From IMG/VR virus record IMGVR_UViG_3300030616_000012, positions 1 through 36,749 of that record: a DNA stretch of 36,749 nt. One strand, given 5' to 3'. Positions within the stretch are counted from its first letter, which is position 1. Each line of letters begins with the position of its first letter. A program made the position numbers and the translations under genes. Below, one piece after another: positions 23,983 to 31,244 of the stretch. This stretch comes from a virus. The notes below the pieces were generated by a model. The model was given only the letters and a program-made list of their open reading frames with translations, searched no databases and was not told where the DNA came from.

Positions 23983-26126
23983 TGCCATTACGCTGGTTTA
24001 TCTGCCCTGACAATACACGGATTGAATTCAAGGACTGCCTGAAGGAAGGCGGTTGCCGTATGGGTAGCCGGTGCGCTTCCAGGTCATATCTGCACATGGT
24101 ATCGCAAGACAGGGTGTGGACCGGCAAGCCGAGTTGCACGCAGTTGATACAGGGCACGATGTGCGCCTTCCTGAAGATAACAAAGGATTATGCGGTGTCG
24201 CCTGATGACCGCGCCTTTGCTATTCACGGGACCAAAGGGCACAAGAATCTTGAAAACGCCGGTGCTGATGATGAATATTCCGAATTAGAAATGCGGTTCA
24301 AGGAAGGGGATATTTCAGGGATTGCCGATGCTATCGAAAAAGAATGCGGCAGGATAATATTGAGTGATACGAAAACATCGGGATCGTTTAAAGTTGCCAA
24401 GGCCCTGGGCATAGTAATCAAGAAGGAAGAAACCGGCGAGGTTTACAAGTCAGGCAAGCGCAAGGGCGAACCGAAGATGCGGAATGTCATGGTCAGGGAT
24501 GAATCAGCCATTGACCGCTGGGAATGGGAATATCAGACAAATTTCTATCGTATGGAATATGAACGTGTTACCGGCAAGAAGATTGACGAAATCCGAATCA
24601 TGTGCGTTGTCAGGGATGGCAACACATATATTGCCAGGGGGCGCGGCGTATTCCGTAATGTCTATTATTTTAATATTCCTATCATGGAAGATAACGCTGT
24701 CAAGATATATTTTCAGACAAAAAAATTGCAGTTATTCAAGGCATTAAAACAGGGTTACTGGAATGATGCCTGCGATGCCAAGGAAAATTGGGATGGCGTT
24801 AAGTGTTCCAGGTATTGCGAGGTAGCAGAATATTGTAAATATGGGAAATATTTAAAAATCCAAAGAGAGGTGGAAGAAATGGCTATCAAGAATCTGTCAG
24901 AGGTCAGAAGGTTGCCAAGGCTTGGCAAAATCAGGCTTGGCATTAAGAAGTTATCTGCGAAGGGCAAGGAATATCCGGCTGAAGTTGATTACTTCATACT
25001 GGATCCCCAGACACCGATTGAAACAGAGAACAAGAAATTGATTGATGCGTTTCACAAGTTATATGGTGACAAGCCGAAGCAAATCAATATCATGTTCCCT
25101 GTTGCCGATAAAGACATATTTTTTGCGCAATTCTACAAGCGCTATGGTTCAGGCGCATCCCTGAAATGCAAGGGCGACGGAGTGATTGCGCATTGCGGCA
25201 CGGATGAATTTGCCAAGGGCCTGAAGGTTACAGGCAAATCAGACTTGGGGCTTCCTATCGTTGAGTGTCATGGCAAGGAATGCCCGTTCTATCAAAGCAA
25301 GCAGTGTTCGGAAGTCGGCACGCTTCAGGTATTGTTGCCCGAATTACCAGGTGCAGGGGTGTGGCAGATTGCAACCGGCTCATTCCATAGCATAGTCAAT
25401 ATCAATTCATGTATTGATTATATCAGGGCGGTTGCGGGCCGTGCGCACATGCTGCCGTTGAAACTTGAACGGCGGGAACAGGAAATCGCCTATGAAGGCA
25501 AGAAAAGCAAGCATTATATCCTTCATATCAATATGGATTTTGCGCTTGCTGACCTTCAGAAATTTGCATTGATTGATCCTTCGAAGGTGCTGCTTGAATT
25601 GCCTGAACCGGCAGTCACGGCAGAGGATATTGAAGTGCTGCCTGGTGGCGTTGAAGTTGTCAATAAAAATACAGGGGAAGTGACCGATCCGGCAGACACG
25701 GAAAGGCAGAAACCGCAGAATAAGGTTGAGCAGACGGCTGATGATGCGCCTTGGGATGAACCATCCGAAGAAGCCGAAACAGCGGGACCTGAACCAAAGC
25801 AGGGACCGGCAGCAACAGGCAAGCCCACGCCTGAACAGTTGGAAAAGCAGATTCAGGAAGAATACGCGAATGCCCTGGCGAAATATCCTGATATTGAAGG
25901 GGCGCACGTTGAGGTCATTGCAAAGAAAATCAAGGGGCTGCTGAAGGATGCCGGATATCTTGGCAAGAAAAAGCCTGGCGGGATGAATTACGAAACCATG
26001 CTGATTAAGTCTATGAATGACCAGGCAGAGAAGTACAGCAACCTGACCAGGAAGGAATTGACGATTTTATACGCACGCCTTGCGGGCGAAAAGGGTGATC
26101 CGACGGGGCTTTGCGTTGCATTCTGA
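23982..26126 (+). CDS. Cas4/RecB-like nuclease fused to Gp3-like (RDF-type) protein (714 aa)
   Basis: Residues ~1-290 have PD-(D/E)XK RecB-type motifs in order: GTKGHKNLE (~82-90), GIADAI (~113), SDTKT (~128) and YQTNFYRME (~185). A Cys cluster (DACDA then KCSRYCEVAEYC, ~262-283, plus N-terminal Cys residues) follows, as in Cas4/AddB iron-sulfur nucleases. From ~307, RRLPRLGKIRLGIKKL and EVDYFILD match the Gp3-like/recombination-directionality-factor-like family, with Cys pairs (CHGKECPFYQSKQC) that may bind metal. The last ~150 aa are low-complexity Pro/Glu plus a helical domain. A strong GAGAGGTGGAAG site precedes an in-frame ATG at 24879, so the second part (415 aa) can also be made alone. 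Likely role: phage recombination and replication. Confidence 0.7.
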   Translation: MPLRWFICPDNTRIEFKDCLKEGGCRMGSRCASRSYLHMVSQDRVWTGKPSCTQLIQGTMCAFLKITKDYAVSPDDRAFAIHGTKGHKNLENAGADDEYSELEMRFKEGDISGIADAIEKECGRIILSDTKTSGSFKVAKALGIVIKKEETGEVYKSGKRKGEPKMRNVMVRDESAIDRWEWEYQTNFYRMEYERVTGKKIDEIRIMCVVRDGNTYIARGRGVFRNVYYFNIPIMEDNAVKIYFQTKKLQLFKALKQGYWNDACDAKENWDGVKCSRYCEVAEYCKYGKYLKIQREVEEMAIKNLSEVRRLPRLGKIRLGIKKLSAKGKEYPAEVDYFILDPQTPIETENKKLIDAFHKLYGDKPKQINIMFPVADKDIFFAQFYKRYGSGASLKCKGDGVIAHCGTDEFAKGLKVTGKSDLGLPIVECHGKECPFYQSKQCSEVGTLQVLLPELPGAGVWQIATGSFHSIVNINSCIDYIRAVAGRAHMLPLKLERREQEIAYEGKKSKHYILHINMDFALADLQKFALIDPSKVLLELPEPAVTAEDIEVLPGGVEVVNKNTGEVTDPADTERQKPQNKVEQTADDAPWDEPSEEAETAGPEPKQGPAATGKPTPEQLEKQIQEEYANALAKYPDIEGAHVEVIAKKIKGLLKDAGYLGKKKPGGMNYETMLIKSMNDQAEKYSNLTRKELTILYARLAGEKGDPTGLCVAF

Positions 26127-26135
26127 TATTTGACA

Positions 26136-26160
26136 GGCAGTCGGTTGGAAGCCGGCTGCC
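26136..26160 (+). other. Intergenic hairpin without T-run
   Basis: GGCAGTCGG and CCGGCTGCC form a 9-bp stem with one wobble and a 7-base loop, directly after the nuclease gene. No T-run follows, so it is not a standard terminator. It could stabilise the upstream mRNA or be a processing site before the next ribosome site (AAAGGA, 26161-26166). Confidence 0.5.
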
Positions 26161-26173
26161 AAAGGAATCATAA

Positions 26174-26341
26174 ATGAAATATTATATCTGGTGTGTCCAC
26201 TGCGGATGGGAAAAGGAAGTTGACAAGGGTTATGTCATTGACCATGTGTGCCCGAAATGTCATTCGCCGAAATTGGTAATTGATGAGGATATTAATGGAA
26301 CCAATCAAATTCAAAGCCGCTGTCCATGCAGTCAGGGTTGA
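26174..26341 (+). CDS. Small zinc-ribbon protein (55 aa)
   Basis: ATG 26174 follows AAAGGA. CVHC (7-10) and CPKC (26-29) with 15 residues between form a rubredoxin-like ribbon. The C-terminus adds CPC. It overlaps the next gene by 47 bases in another frame. Function unknown; it resembles other mini ribbons in this genome only in Cys spacing. Confidence 0.6.
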   Translation: MKYYIWCVHCGWEKEVDKGYVIDHVCPKCHSPKLVIDEDINGTNQIQSRCPCSQG

Positions 26342-26504
26342 TAATGTCGGGGAAGGGAAAATCACGTTCCAGGTCCCCTTGTCTGACCGTGACAAGATTA
26401 TTCTGCTGGCAGCCCTGACCGAAACGTGCCTGCAAGTTACGGTTGAAAAGGACAGCGAAACGGGGATTGTTATTGAAGAAGATAACCTGGGGGATATGGG
26501 ATGA
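26295..26504 (+). CDS. Small hypothetical early protein (69 aa)
   Basis: ATG 26295 lies 5 bases after GAGG; earlier in-frame starts at 26280 and 26283 are possible. The order PIKFKAAVHAVRVDNVGEGK then LSDRDKIILLAALT and VTVEKDS suggests a compact alpha/beta protein similar in style to small recombination-region phage proteins. It overlaps the DUF5131 gene by 4 bases. Confidence 0.55.
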   Translation: MEPIKFKAAVHAVRVDNVGEGKITFQVPLSDRDKIILLAALTETCLQVTVEKDSETGIVIEEDNLGDMG

Positions 26505-27130
26505 ATAAGACTAAAATTGAATGGTGCGATTATACCTGGAATCCGGTTATTGGTTGCAAGCGCGGATGTTCGTATTGTTACGCAAGGAAGATGAATGACC
26601 GGTTTCATTTCATATCAAAATGGGATGAGCCGGAATTGATTATTGATAGATTAAAAAATCCAAGAATGCCGAAGAAACCATCAAGGATATTTGTTGGTTC
26701 AATGTCAGATATATGTTATTGGCATGATTTCTGGGTTCTCGATGTGCTTAAAATAATCAATGAATATCCGCAACATACATTTATATTTTTGACAAAAGAT
26801 TCGCTTGCTTATGATAGACATAAATTCCCGTCAAACTGCTGGCTTGGCGTATCAGATATAGGCGACGGGAACCCAACAAAGACATTTTATACATATCAGG
26901 ATAATAAATTCGTATCATTCGAGCCGCTATTATCACGCCCAGAGCATACATTCAGATTCTATGTAAATCATGGTATCAAGTGGGTTATTGTCGGCGGCTT
27001 AACTCCGATGAATAAACATAAAAAAGAGTGGGTTGACGAAATAATTACATGGTGCAGGGCTGCACTCATTCCCATATTTTTGAAGCCCAATCTGCACTAT
27101 CCTGAAAAAATACAGGAGTTTCCGAAATGA
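26501..27130 (+). CDS. DUF5131 (phage Gp37/Gp68-like) three-Cys-motif protein (209 aa)
   Basis: The start TKIEWCDYTWNPVIGCKRGC is diagnostic of the DUF5131/Gp37-Gp68 family, with a radical-SAM-like CKRGCSYC motif at ~19-26. Downstream family blocks are present: SRIFVGSMSDI, THTFIFLTKD-like QHTFIFLTKD, WLGVSD, FVSFEPLL and KWVIVGG. The substrate is unknown. The gene is small for the family (often ~230-270 aa) and more AT-rich than the nuclease gene upstream. Its usual genomic partner TcmP is not seen in this window. Confidence 0.82.
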   Translation: MNKTKIEWCDYTWNPVIGCKRGCSYCYARKMNDRFHFISKWDEPELIIDRLKNPRMPKKPSRIFVGSMSDICYWHDFWVLDVLKIINEYPQHTFIFLTKDSLAYDRHKFPSNCWLGVSDIGDGNPTKTFYTYQDNKFVSFEPLLSRPEHTFRFYVNHGIKWVIVGGLTPMNKHKKEWVDEIITWCRAALIPIFLKPNLHYPEKIQEFPK

Positions 27131-27363
27131 AACAAACAATCAAGCAACAGATTGTCGAGCATCTGCGGTTTTCAAGGGAACCACTGGCACTGCATGAGTT
27201 TCCATATCTTGGTGTGAATCAGTGCAGCCTAAAGACAAGGCTTTGGGAATTGGAAGAATCCGACATCGTTGTGTGCCGGAAAAGAAAAGACAAGCCATTC
27301 AGTGAATTCTATCTTGTAGTCAGAAGGAAGGAATTCGAAGGACAGATGGGGCTGGGGATATGA
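27127..27363 (+). CDS. Small winged-helix-like protein (78 aa)
   Basis: It overlaps the preceding gene by 4 bases. The order QQIVEHLRFSREPLALHEFP, SLKTRLWELEESDIVVCRKR and a terminal beta strand FSEFYLVV suggests a winged helix-turn-helix. It is a candidate early transcription regulator. No Cys cluster or signal. Confidence 0.58.
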   Translation: MKQTIKQQIVEHLRFSREPLALHEFPYLGVNQCSLKTRLWELEESDIVVCRKRKDKPFSEFYLVVRRKEFEGQMGLGI

Positions 27364-27500
27364 AAACCGAACACTATTTTCCCGTATTTATTATGTTCTG
27401 CTATCTATGCGCGGCAATGGTTTATTTTTCAAAAGGGAATATCAAGCAGGGGCTTTACTGGATATTTGCGCTTGGGCTTGTCTGGGTGGTAACGTTTTAA
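27360..27500 (+). CDS. Small membrane protein, two helices (46 aa)
   Basis: ATG 27360 overlaps the previous stop. Two hydrophobic segments (YFPVFIMFCYLCAAMVYF and LYWIFALGLVWVVTF) flank a short basic loop SKGNIKQG. The TAA overlaps the methyltransferase ATG by one base. Small two-helix proteins with this FPVF...CYLCAAMVY pattern are common in phage early regions. Function unknown. Confidence 0.65.
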   Translation: MKTEHYFPVFIMFCYLCAAMVYFSKGNIKQGLYWIFALGLVWVVTF

Positions 27501-28750
27501 TGAATAAATTAATCAATGACGATTGCCTGGTTGCCTTGAAACAGATACCTGACAACAGCGCGGATTGTATTGTAACCGATCCGCCTTATGGTTACAGTTT
27601 CATGGGCAAGGGCTGGGACAAGGTTGTTGTCAGCGTTGATATATGGGCTGAATGTTTACGGGTATTAAAGCCAGGAGCATTTGCCTTTATTATGTCAGCG
27701 CCACGCCAAGACGTTTTATCTCATATGATAGTCAACCTTGAACAAGCCGGATTCGTTACAGGATTTACGAGTATGTATCATTGTTACGCAAGCGGATTCC
27801 CAAAGGCAAGCAATATCGGCAAGATGGTTGATAAGAAGTTGGGGAATAAAAGGGAGGTTACGGGTACAGGGAAAGCGGGAAGTGGTATGAATAAGATTAA
27901 GGGATTCGGGGTTAATACAACAAAAGGTGGCGAAGCAACAACCGAGTGGGATGAAACAAAAGGCAATTCCTCACTAGAAGGCAGTTACGGCGGATTCCAG
28001 CCCAAGCCAGCCGTCGAGATTATCCTTGTAGTAATGAAGCCGATAACAGAAAAGACCTACGTTGACCAGGCGATGAATAATAAGAAGGGTATAACGTGGC
28101 TTGACGATGGCAGGATTCCGTATGAGAGTGATAAAGACAAGAATTTTAATATGAAAGTCAGGCATAATTCAAAAGATAATGTATGTTATTCCGGTGGTAG
28201 TATTGGGCAAGGCGATGCACAAGGGAAAGACACAGGCAGATTCCCTGCCAATCTACTGGTAAGTGATGATTGCCTGAATGATGGGAAGGAATGGGCTGGC
28301 GGTAAAAATAACACGCAGGCAATGTCAATATTTGGCAATGATATGAAAAATAGAAAACAAGCAAAAAGGGATTCCGACTCCGGCTCATTCTCACGCTATT
28401 TCTCATTAGACGCTTGGTTCAATGATAAGATTAAACAGTTAAGCCCAGAGGTACAAAAGACATTCCCATTTCTGATAGTACCAAAGGCGGCGAAGTCAGA
28501 GAAGAATGAGGGATTAAAAATATCCAACAAACATCCAACAGTTAAAAGTGTCAAATTAATGAGTTATTTAATAGCCATTGGCAGCAGGCCAGGGGATGTC
28601 ATTCTTGATCCCTTTGCTGGTTCAGGAACGGCGGGTGTGTCAGCCACGGCCCAGGGCAGGGAATACATATTGATAGAACGCGAGAAGGAATATTTCGAGA
28701 TATTAAAGGCAAGGACAGCCGAATCAGAAAAACAGGGAAGGTTATTTTGA
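27500..28750 (+). CDS. DNA methyltransferase, beta class, probable N6-adenine (416 aa)
   Basis: ATG 27500 is chosen over 27407, as conserved sequence begins MNKLINDDCLVALKQI. Motif IV TDPPYG is at ~29-34; a long variable target-recognition region follows; motif X (KHPTVKSVKLMSYLI) and motif I (DPFAGSGT, ~377-384) are C-terminal. The order IV-TRD-X-I defines the beta class; DPPY is typical of N6-adenine enzymes, though N4-cytosine is not excluded. It probably modifies phage DNA against host restriction. No cognate restriction enzyme is adjacent on the same transcript. Confidence 0.85.
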   Translation: MNKLINDDCLVALKQIPDNSADCIVTDPPYGYSFMGKGWDKVVVSVDIWAECLRVLKPGAFAFIMSAPRQDVLSHMIVNLEQAGFVTGFTSMYHCYASGFPKASNIGKMVDKKLGNKREVTGTGKAGSGMNKIKGFGVNTTKGGEATTEWDETKGNSSLEGSYGGFQPKPAVEIILVVMKPITEKTYVDQAMNNKKGITWLDDGRIPYESDKDKNFNMKVRHNSKDNVCYSGGSIGQGDAQGKDTGRFPANLLVSDDCLNDGKEWAGGKNNTQAMSIFGNDMKNRKQAKRDSDSGSFSRYFSLDAWFNDKIKQLSPEVQKTFPFLIVPKAAKSEKNEGLKISNKHPTVKSVKLMSYLIAIGSRPGDVILDPFAGSGTAGVSATAQGREYILIEREKEYFEILKARTAESEKQGRLF

Positions 28751-28753
28751 ATC

Positions 28754-28782
28754 TTGACAAATCGACATTTGTGTGATATAAT
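28754..28782 (+). promoter_or_regulatory. Promoter P2, consensus sigma-70
   Basis: TTGACA (28754-28759), a 17-bp spacer and TATAAT (28777-28782) match the consensus fully, with the same spacing as P1. The spacer contains CGACA and ACATTTGT, a small dyad. Predicted start is near 28789. It drives the second early operon beginning at 28913. Confidence 0.9.
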
Positions 28783-28788
28783 AGGGTA

Positions 28789-28899
28789 GAGGTCAAGTGG
28801 TATGAATCAAATCCAATTATTGAAAATCAGCAGGCGTACGGTTATGAATTCCACCAGGGTTCATATTCACTTGACCGACGTACGTCTGCTTTTTGTTTT
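28789..28899 (+). ncRNA. Structured leader or small RNA 2 downstream of P2
   Basis: About 111 nt. Arm a (28791-28806) pairs with a' (28860-28876): 9 bp GGTCAAGTG/CACTTGACC plus 6 bp TATGAA/TTCATA around a small internal loop. Arm b (28829-28840, AGCAGGCGTACG) pairs with b' (28879-28890) over 12 bp with one G-U, followed by TTTTTGTTTT. The order is again a-b-a'-b', with only 2 nt between a' and b'. The stem sequences differ from RNA 1 while the layout is kept, which argues for selection on structure. Confidence 0.68.
28829..28899 (+). terminator. Terminator b/b' of RNA 2
   Basis: A 12-bp stem (AGCAGGCGTACG / CGTACGTCTGCT) with a 38-nt loop is followed by T-rich TTTTTGTTTT. Formation may be regulated by the overlapping a/a' pairing. 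It would also stop transcripts arriving from the methyltransferase gene. Confidence 0.7.
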
Positions 28900-28912
28900 A
28901 TAGGGGTTGACT

Positions 28913-29392
28913 ATGGTATGGGTATTTAAACACGAAGAGGGTGATATTAGATTTCGCGATATGCAAGAAAAATATAAAATACAATCTTATCAAATGCCGT
29001 GGTTAAAGGATATGCGAAGTGTAAAACCAAGCAATAAATATGGCCCAGTATTTTTTGAAAACGAAGAAGATATAAAAAATTATATAATGGAGAATTGGAA
29101 ACATCTATTTGATTTTTGGATATGGACAACAGAATACAGAATAAACAGAGGAAATAAAAGAGTTGATGTTGTTGGTTATGATTTTAATATTGAGAAACCA
29201 TTAAAAAGTAATCGTAATTTTTATATGATAGAATTGAAATTCCATGAATACAGAAAATCAGACAAAGAACAATTGCAATATTATGTTGATAATGTTGATA
29301 TGTACGGCCCAGGTACATGGATGATACCGGTTGGCATATTAATAAATTATGAAAATCAATATTTAGTACCGAGAATTATACGCAAGGGGTAA
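28913..29392 (+). CDS. PD-(D/E)XK nuclease-like protein (159 aa)
   Basis: ATG 28913 lies 6 bases after AGGGG. The segment NRGNKRVDVVGYDF, then FYMIELKFHEYRKSD and QLQYYVDNVD gives D...E-x-K...Q, the catalytic pattern of DUF91/NucS-like or archaeal-type PD-(D/E)XK nucleases. N-terminal ~60 residues are aromatic and charged, without a clear domain. It is strikingly AT-rich compared with neighbours, suggesting separate acquisition. Possible roles are recombination, host DNA breakdown or defence. Confidence 0.6.
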   Translation: MVWVFKHEEGDIRFRDMQEKYKIQSYQMPWLKDMRSVKPSNKYGPVFFENEEDIKNYIMENWKHLFDFWIWTTEYRINRGNKRVDVVGYDFNIEKPLKSNRNFYMIELKFHEYRKSDKEQLQYYVDNVDMYGPGTWMIPVGILINYENQYLVPRIIRKG

Positions 29393-29395
29393 TTC

Positions 29396-29779
29396 GTGGC
29401 TTGGATTAAATGCGATGTTCTTATTAGAGAAAATAAAAAAATCCGTAAATTATGCGGATTGACTGGATGGAATACCTATGAATGTATTGGCCGCATGGTT
29501 GCACTATGGGCATGGTGTTTAAAAAACCAAGAGGATGGGTATTTAAGTGGGATGGATCCATTAGAATATCTTGATGATATAAAGGGTGATTTAAGTGCGC
29601 CAGCATTAGAAGAATATTTAATGCAATGTGGCCTTGTAGACCGTCGCCCTAAACGCATACACGACTGGTTGCAATTCGCTGACCGCTATTTAATTCGTAA
29701 ATATCAGAATAATCACATTCAAATATTACAAGAAATTTGGCAGAAACACGGCGAAGTCTATGGTGAACGCAAGAGATAG
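29396..29779 (+). CDS. DnaD-like replication/replisome organiser protein (127 aa)
   Basis: GTG 29396 begins MAWIKCDVLIRENKKIRKLC. The pattern of a W-I-K start, LTGWNTYECIGRMVALWAWC, NQEDGYLSGMDP, LVDRRPKRIHDWLQF and ADRYLIRKY follows the winged-helix N-terminal domain of DnaD/phage replisome organisers. It probably recruits the host helicase to the origin. It lacks the longer C-terminal DnaD domain, so it is either a minimal version or split. A hexamer-repeat array lies directly downstream, as expected for an origin. Confidence 0.6.
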   Translation: MAWIKCDVLIRENKKIRKLCGLTGWNTYECIGRMVALWAWCLKNQEDGYLSGMDPLEYLDDIKGDLSAPALEEYLMQCGLVDRRPKRIHDWLQFADRYLIRKYQNNHIQILQEIWQKHGEVYGERKR

Positions 29780-29796
29780 TTAATTATGTTAATGGT

Positions 29797-29817
29797 CAGT
29801 TAAGTGACCAAAAAGGT
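29797..29817 (+). promoter_or_regulatory. Dyad GGTCA-N6-TGACC next to repeat array
   Basis: The sequence GGTCAGTTAAGTGACC is an almost perfect 16-bp palindrome located just before the hexamer array and after the DnaD-like gene. It could be a protein-binding site for replication control or a small hairpin. No T-run follows. Confidence 0.4.
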
Positions 29818-29822
29818 AATAT

Positions 29823-29876
29823 ATAGACTTAGACTTAGGTTTAGACTTAGATATAGACTTAGATATAGACTTAGAT
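29823..29876 (+). repeat. AGACTT hexamer array, candidate replication origin
   Basis: AGACTT occurs at 29825, 29831, 29843, 29855 and 29867, i.e. at 6- and then 12-bp spacing. The 12-mer AGACTTAGATAT is present twice in perfect tandem, and AGACTTAGGTTT is a variant. The region is very AT-rich and lies between a DnaD-like gene and 29889, in a 109-bp stretch without a gene. Iteron-like repeats beside an initiator gene fit an origin (inference). Confidence 0.6.
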
Positions 29877-29888
29877 TAAAACCTACAC

Positions 29889-30287
29889 ATGGAAGCGAAA
29901 ATGGTCAAAAAGGGCAATAAGCGGAAATGTCAGCATCCAAAGGAAGCCAGGGAATGCCGGCAATATTTCTATGATAGGTTTGAAAAGGTCAAGGGCAGGC
30001 CATACAATCCGAATTTTCCGAAGGATATAATGCTTATGGATGCCCCAGCCGGAAGGTTCGGCGTTGCCTGGGTGAAGGGGTTGATTGACTTCTATCTGCA
30101 ATGGGATGAACCATTTGTGAAGCAGTGCGGATATACAACAGGCGTATTTGTCTGCAAGATTAATCAGATGCTTGAAATGGGTATTCATAAAAGCCATTGG
30201 GTGCGTGACCATGAGAAGGTACAGATGAAATCATCCAAGGCAGTCATGGGATCGCTGCTGAAAGAATTAATCAAAGGACAGGAATAA
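29889..30287 (+). CDS. Hypothetical protein in replication region (132 aa)
   Basis: ATG 29889 or ATG 29901 (5 bases after GGAAG) may start it. The protein is basic and aromatic: KRKCQHPKEARECRQYFYDR, KVKGRPYNPNFPKD, then GVAWVKGLIDFYLQWDEPFV and GVFVCKINQMLEMG. It may be nucleic-acid binding. No catalytic motif is evident. It follows the repeat array and precedes a methyltransferase by one short gene. Confidence 0.6.
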   Translation: MEAKMVKKGNKRKCQHPKEARECRQYFYDRFEKVKGRPYNPNFPKDIMLMDAPAGRFGVAWVKGLIDFYLQWDEPFVKQCGYTTGVFVCKINQMLEMGIHKSHWVRDHEKVQMKSSKAVMGSLLKELIKGQE

Positions 30288-30475
30288 TGGACTTCAAAAA
30301 CCGCATACATAAATATATTATAGTCACTCCGGTTGAAGGCGGCTGGGTTCGGACAAAGCAGATTATCAGGGAACGGGATCCCCTGGGCGCGGTATTGCTT
30401 GCGCAGCCGATGTTCGAAGGACCGATTGCGGCGGTGAGGTTCAGTAAATTCAAGGGGTTATATGGATTATATTAA
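30287..30475 (+). CDS. Small hypothetical protein (62 aa)
   Basis: Start overlaps the previous stop by one base, and its end overlaps the methyltransferase start by 14 bases. HKYIIVTPVEGGWVRTKQII and GAVLLAQPMFEGPIAAVRFS suggest a small beta-rich fold. No Cys or membrane segments. Role unknown. Confidence 0.6.
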   Translation: MDFKNRIHKYIIVTPVEGGWVRTKQIIRERDPLGAVLLAQPMFEGPIAAVRFSKFKGLYGLY

Positions 30476-31244
30476 TAAGATACATTGCGGCAATTGCACG
30501 GATATTCTTTATGACATGCCAAACGAATCAATCGACATGATTATAACCAGCCCACCTTATGATAATTTAAGGGACTACCATGGATACGATTTTAATTTTG
30601 AAGTCATTGCGCGCTATTTATTTAATATTCTAAAGCCAGGGGGTGTAATGGTTTGGGTTGTTGGTGACGCAGTTGTTGATGGATCTGAAACCGGAACATC
30701 ATTTCGACAGGCATTGTATTTTATAGAGATAGGGTTTAATTTACATGATACGATGATATATAAAAAAAATTCATCGGCATTTCCGGCGAATAGAAAAGCC
30801 AACAGATACACGCAGATATTTGAGTATATGTTTATTTTAAGCAACGGGAAGCCCAAAACAGCGAATCTTATATGTGATAAAAAGAACAAATGGGCTGGCA
30901 GTACCAATTGGGGTGTCAATACCGAGTATAATAAAAATGGAAAATTGGTCAGGACCAATGATATTAAACCGGTCCCAGAATATTCCGTGAGAAATAATAT
31001 TTGGAAATATAGCACTGGATTCAATAAAACAGGGCATCCAGCCGTATTCCCATATAAACTTGCAGAAGATCATATATTGACATGGAGTAACGAAGGTGAT
31101 ATTATATTGGACCCAATGTGTGGAAGTGGCACATCGTGCGTTGTTGCTAAAAAATTAAACAGGAAATATATTGGTATAGATATATCAAAAGAATACGTGG
31201 ATTTGACAGAACGCAGAATCCACAACGATGCGGGGTTACTATGA
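30462..31244 (+). CDS. DNA methyltransferase, beta class, TSPPY type (260 aa)
   Basis: Motif IV TSPPYDNLRDY (~30-40) is N-terminal, a short recognition region follows (WAGSTNWGVNTEY), then motif X HPAVFPYKLAEDHI and motif I LDPMCGSGTSCV (~220-231). The order is beta class; SPPY is more often seen in N4-cytosine enzymes. It is unrelated in its recognition region to the enzyme at 27500, so two target sequences are likely. It overlaps the VRR-NUC gene by 4 bases. It is AT-rich relative to the head genes. Confidence 0.82.
   Translation: MDYINKIHCGNCTDILYDMPNESIDMIITSPPYDNLRDYHGYDFNFEVIARYLFNILKPGGVMVWVVGDAVVDGSETGTSFRQALYFIEIGFNLHDTMIYKKNSSAFPANRKANRYTQIFEYMFILSNGKPKTANLICDKKNKWAGSTNWGVNTEYNKNGKLVRTNDIKPVPEYSVRNNIWKYSTGFNKTGHPAVFPYKLAEDHILTWSNEGDIILDPMCGSGTSCVVAKKLNRKYIGIDISKEYVDLTERRIHNDAGLL

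Noticed and set aside
23982-26126. Recombination directionality factor implying a temperate phage
   Set aside because: The Gp3-like family occurs in many phages without integration, and no integrase, repressor or attachment site was found in the whole circle.
26129-26160. TTTGACA plus hairpin as a further promoter or terminator
   Set aside because: No -10 box at 16-18 bp and no T-run after the hairpin.
29823-29876. CRISPR array
   Set aside because: Units are 6-12 bp with no unique spacers and no cas operon; the Cas4-like domain at 23982 is a common phage nuclease. Iteron-like repeats fit better.
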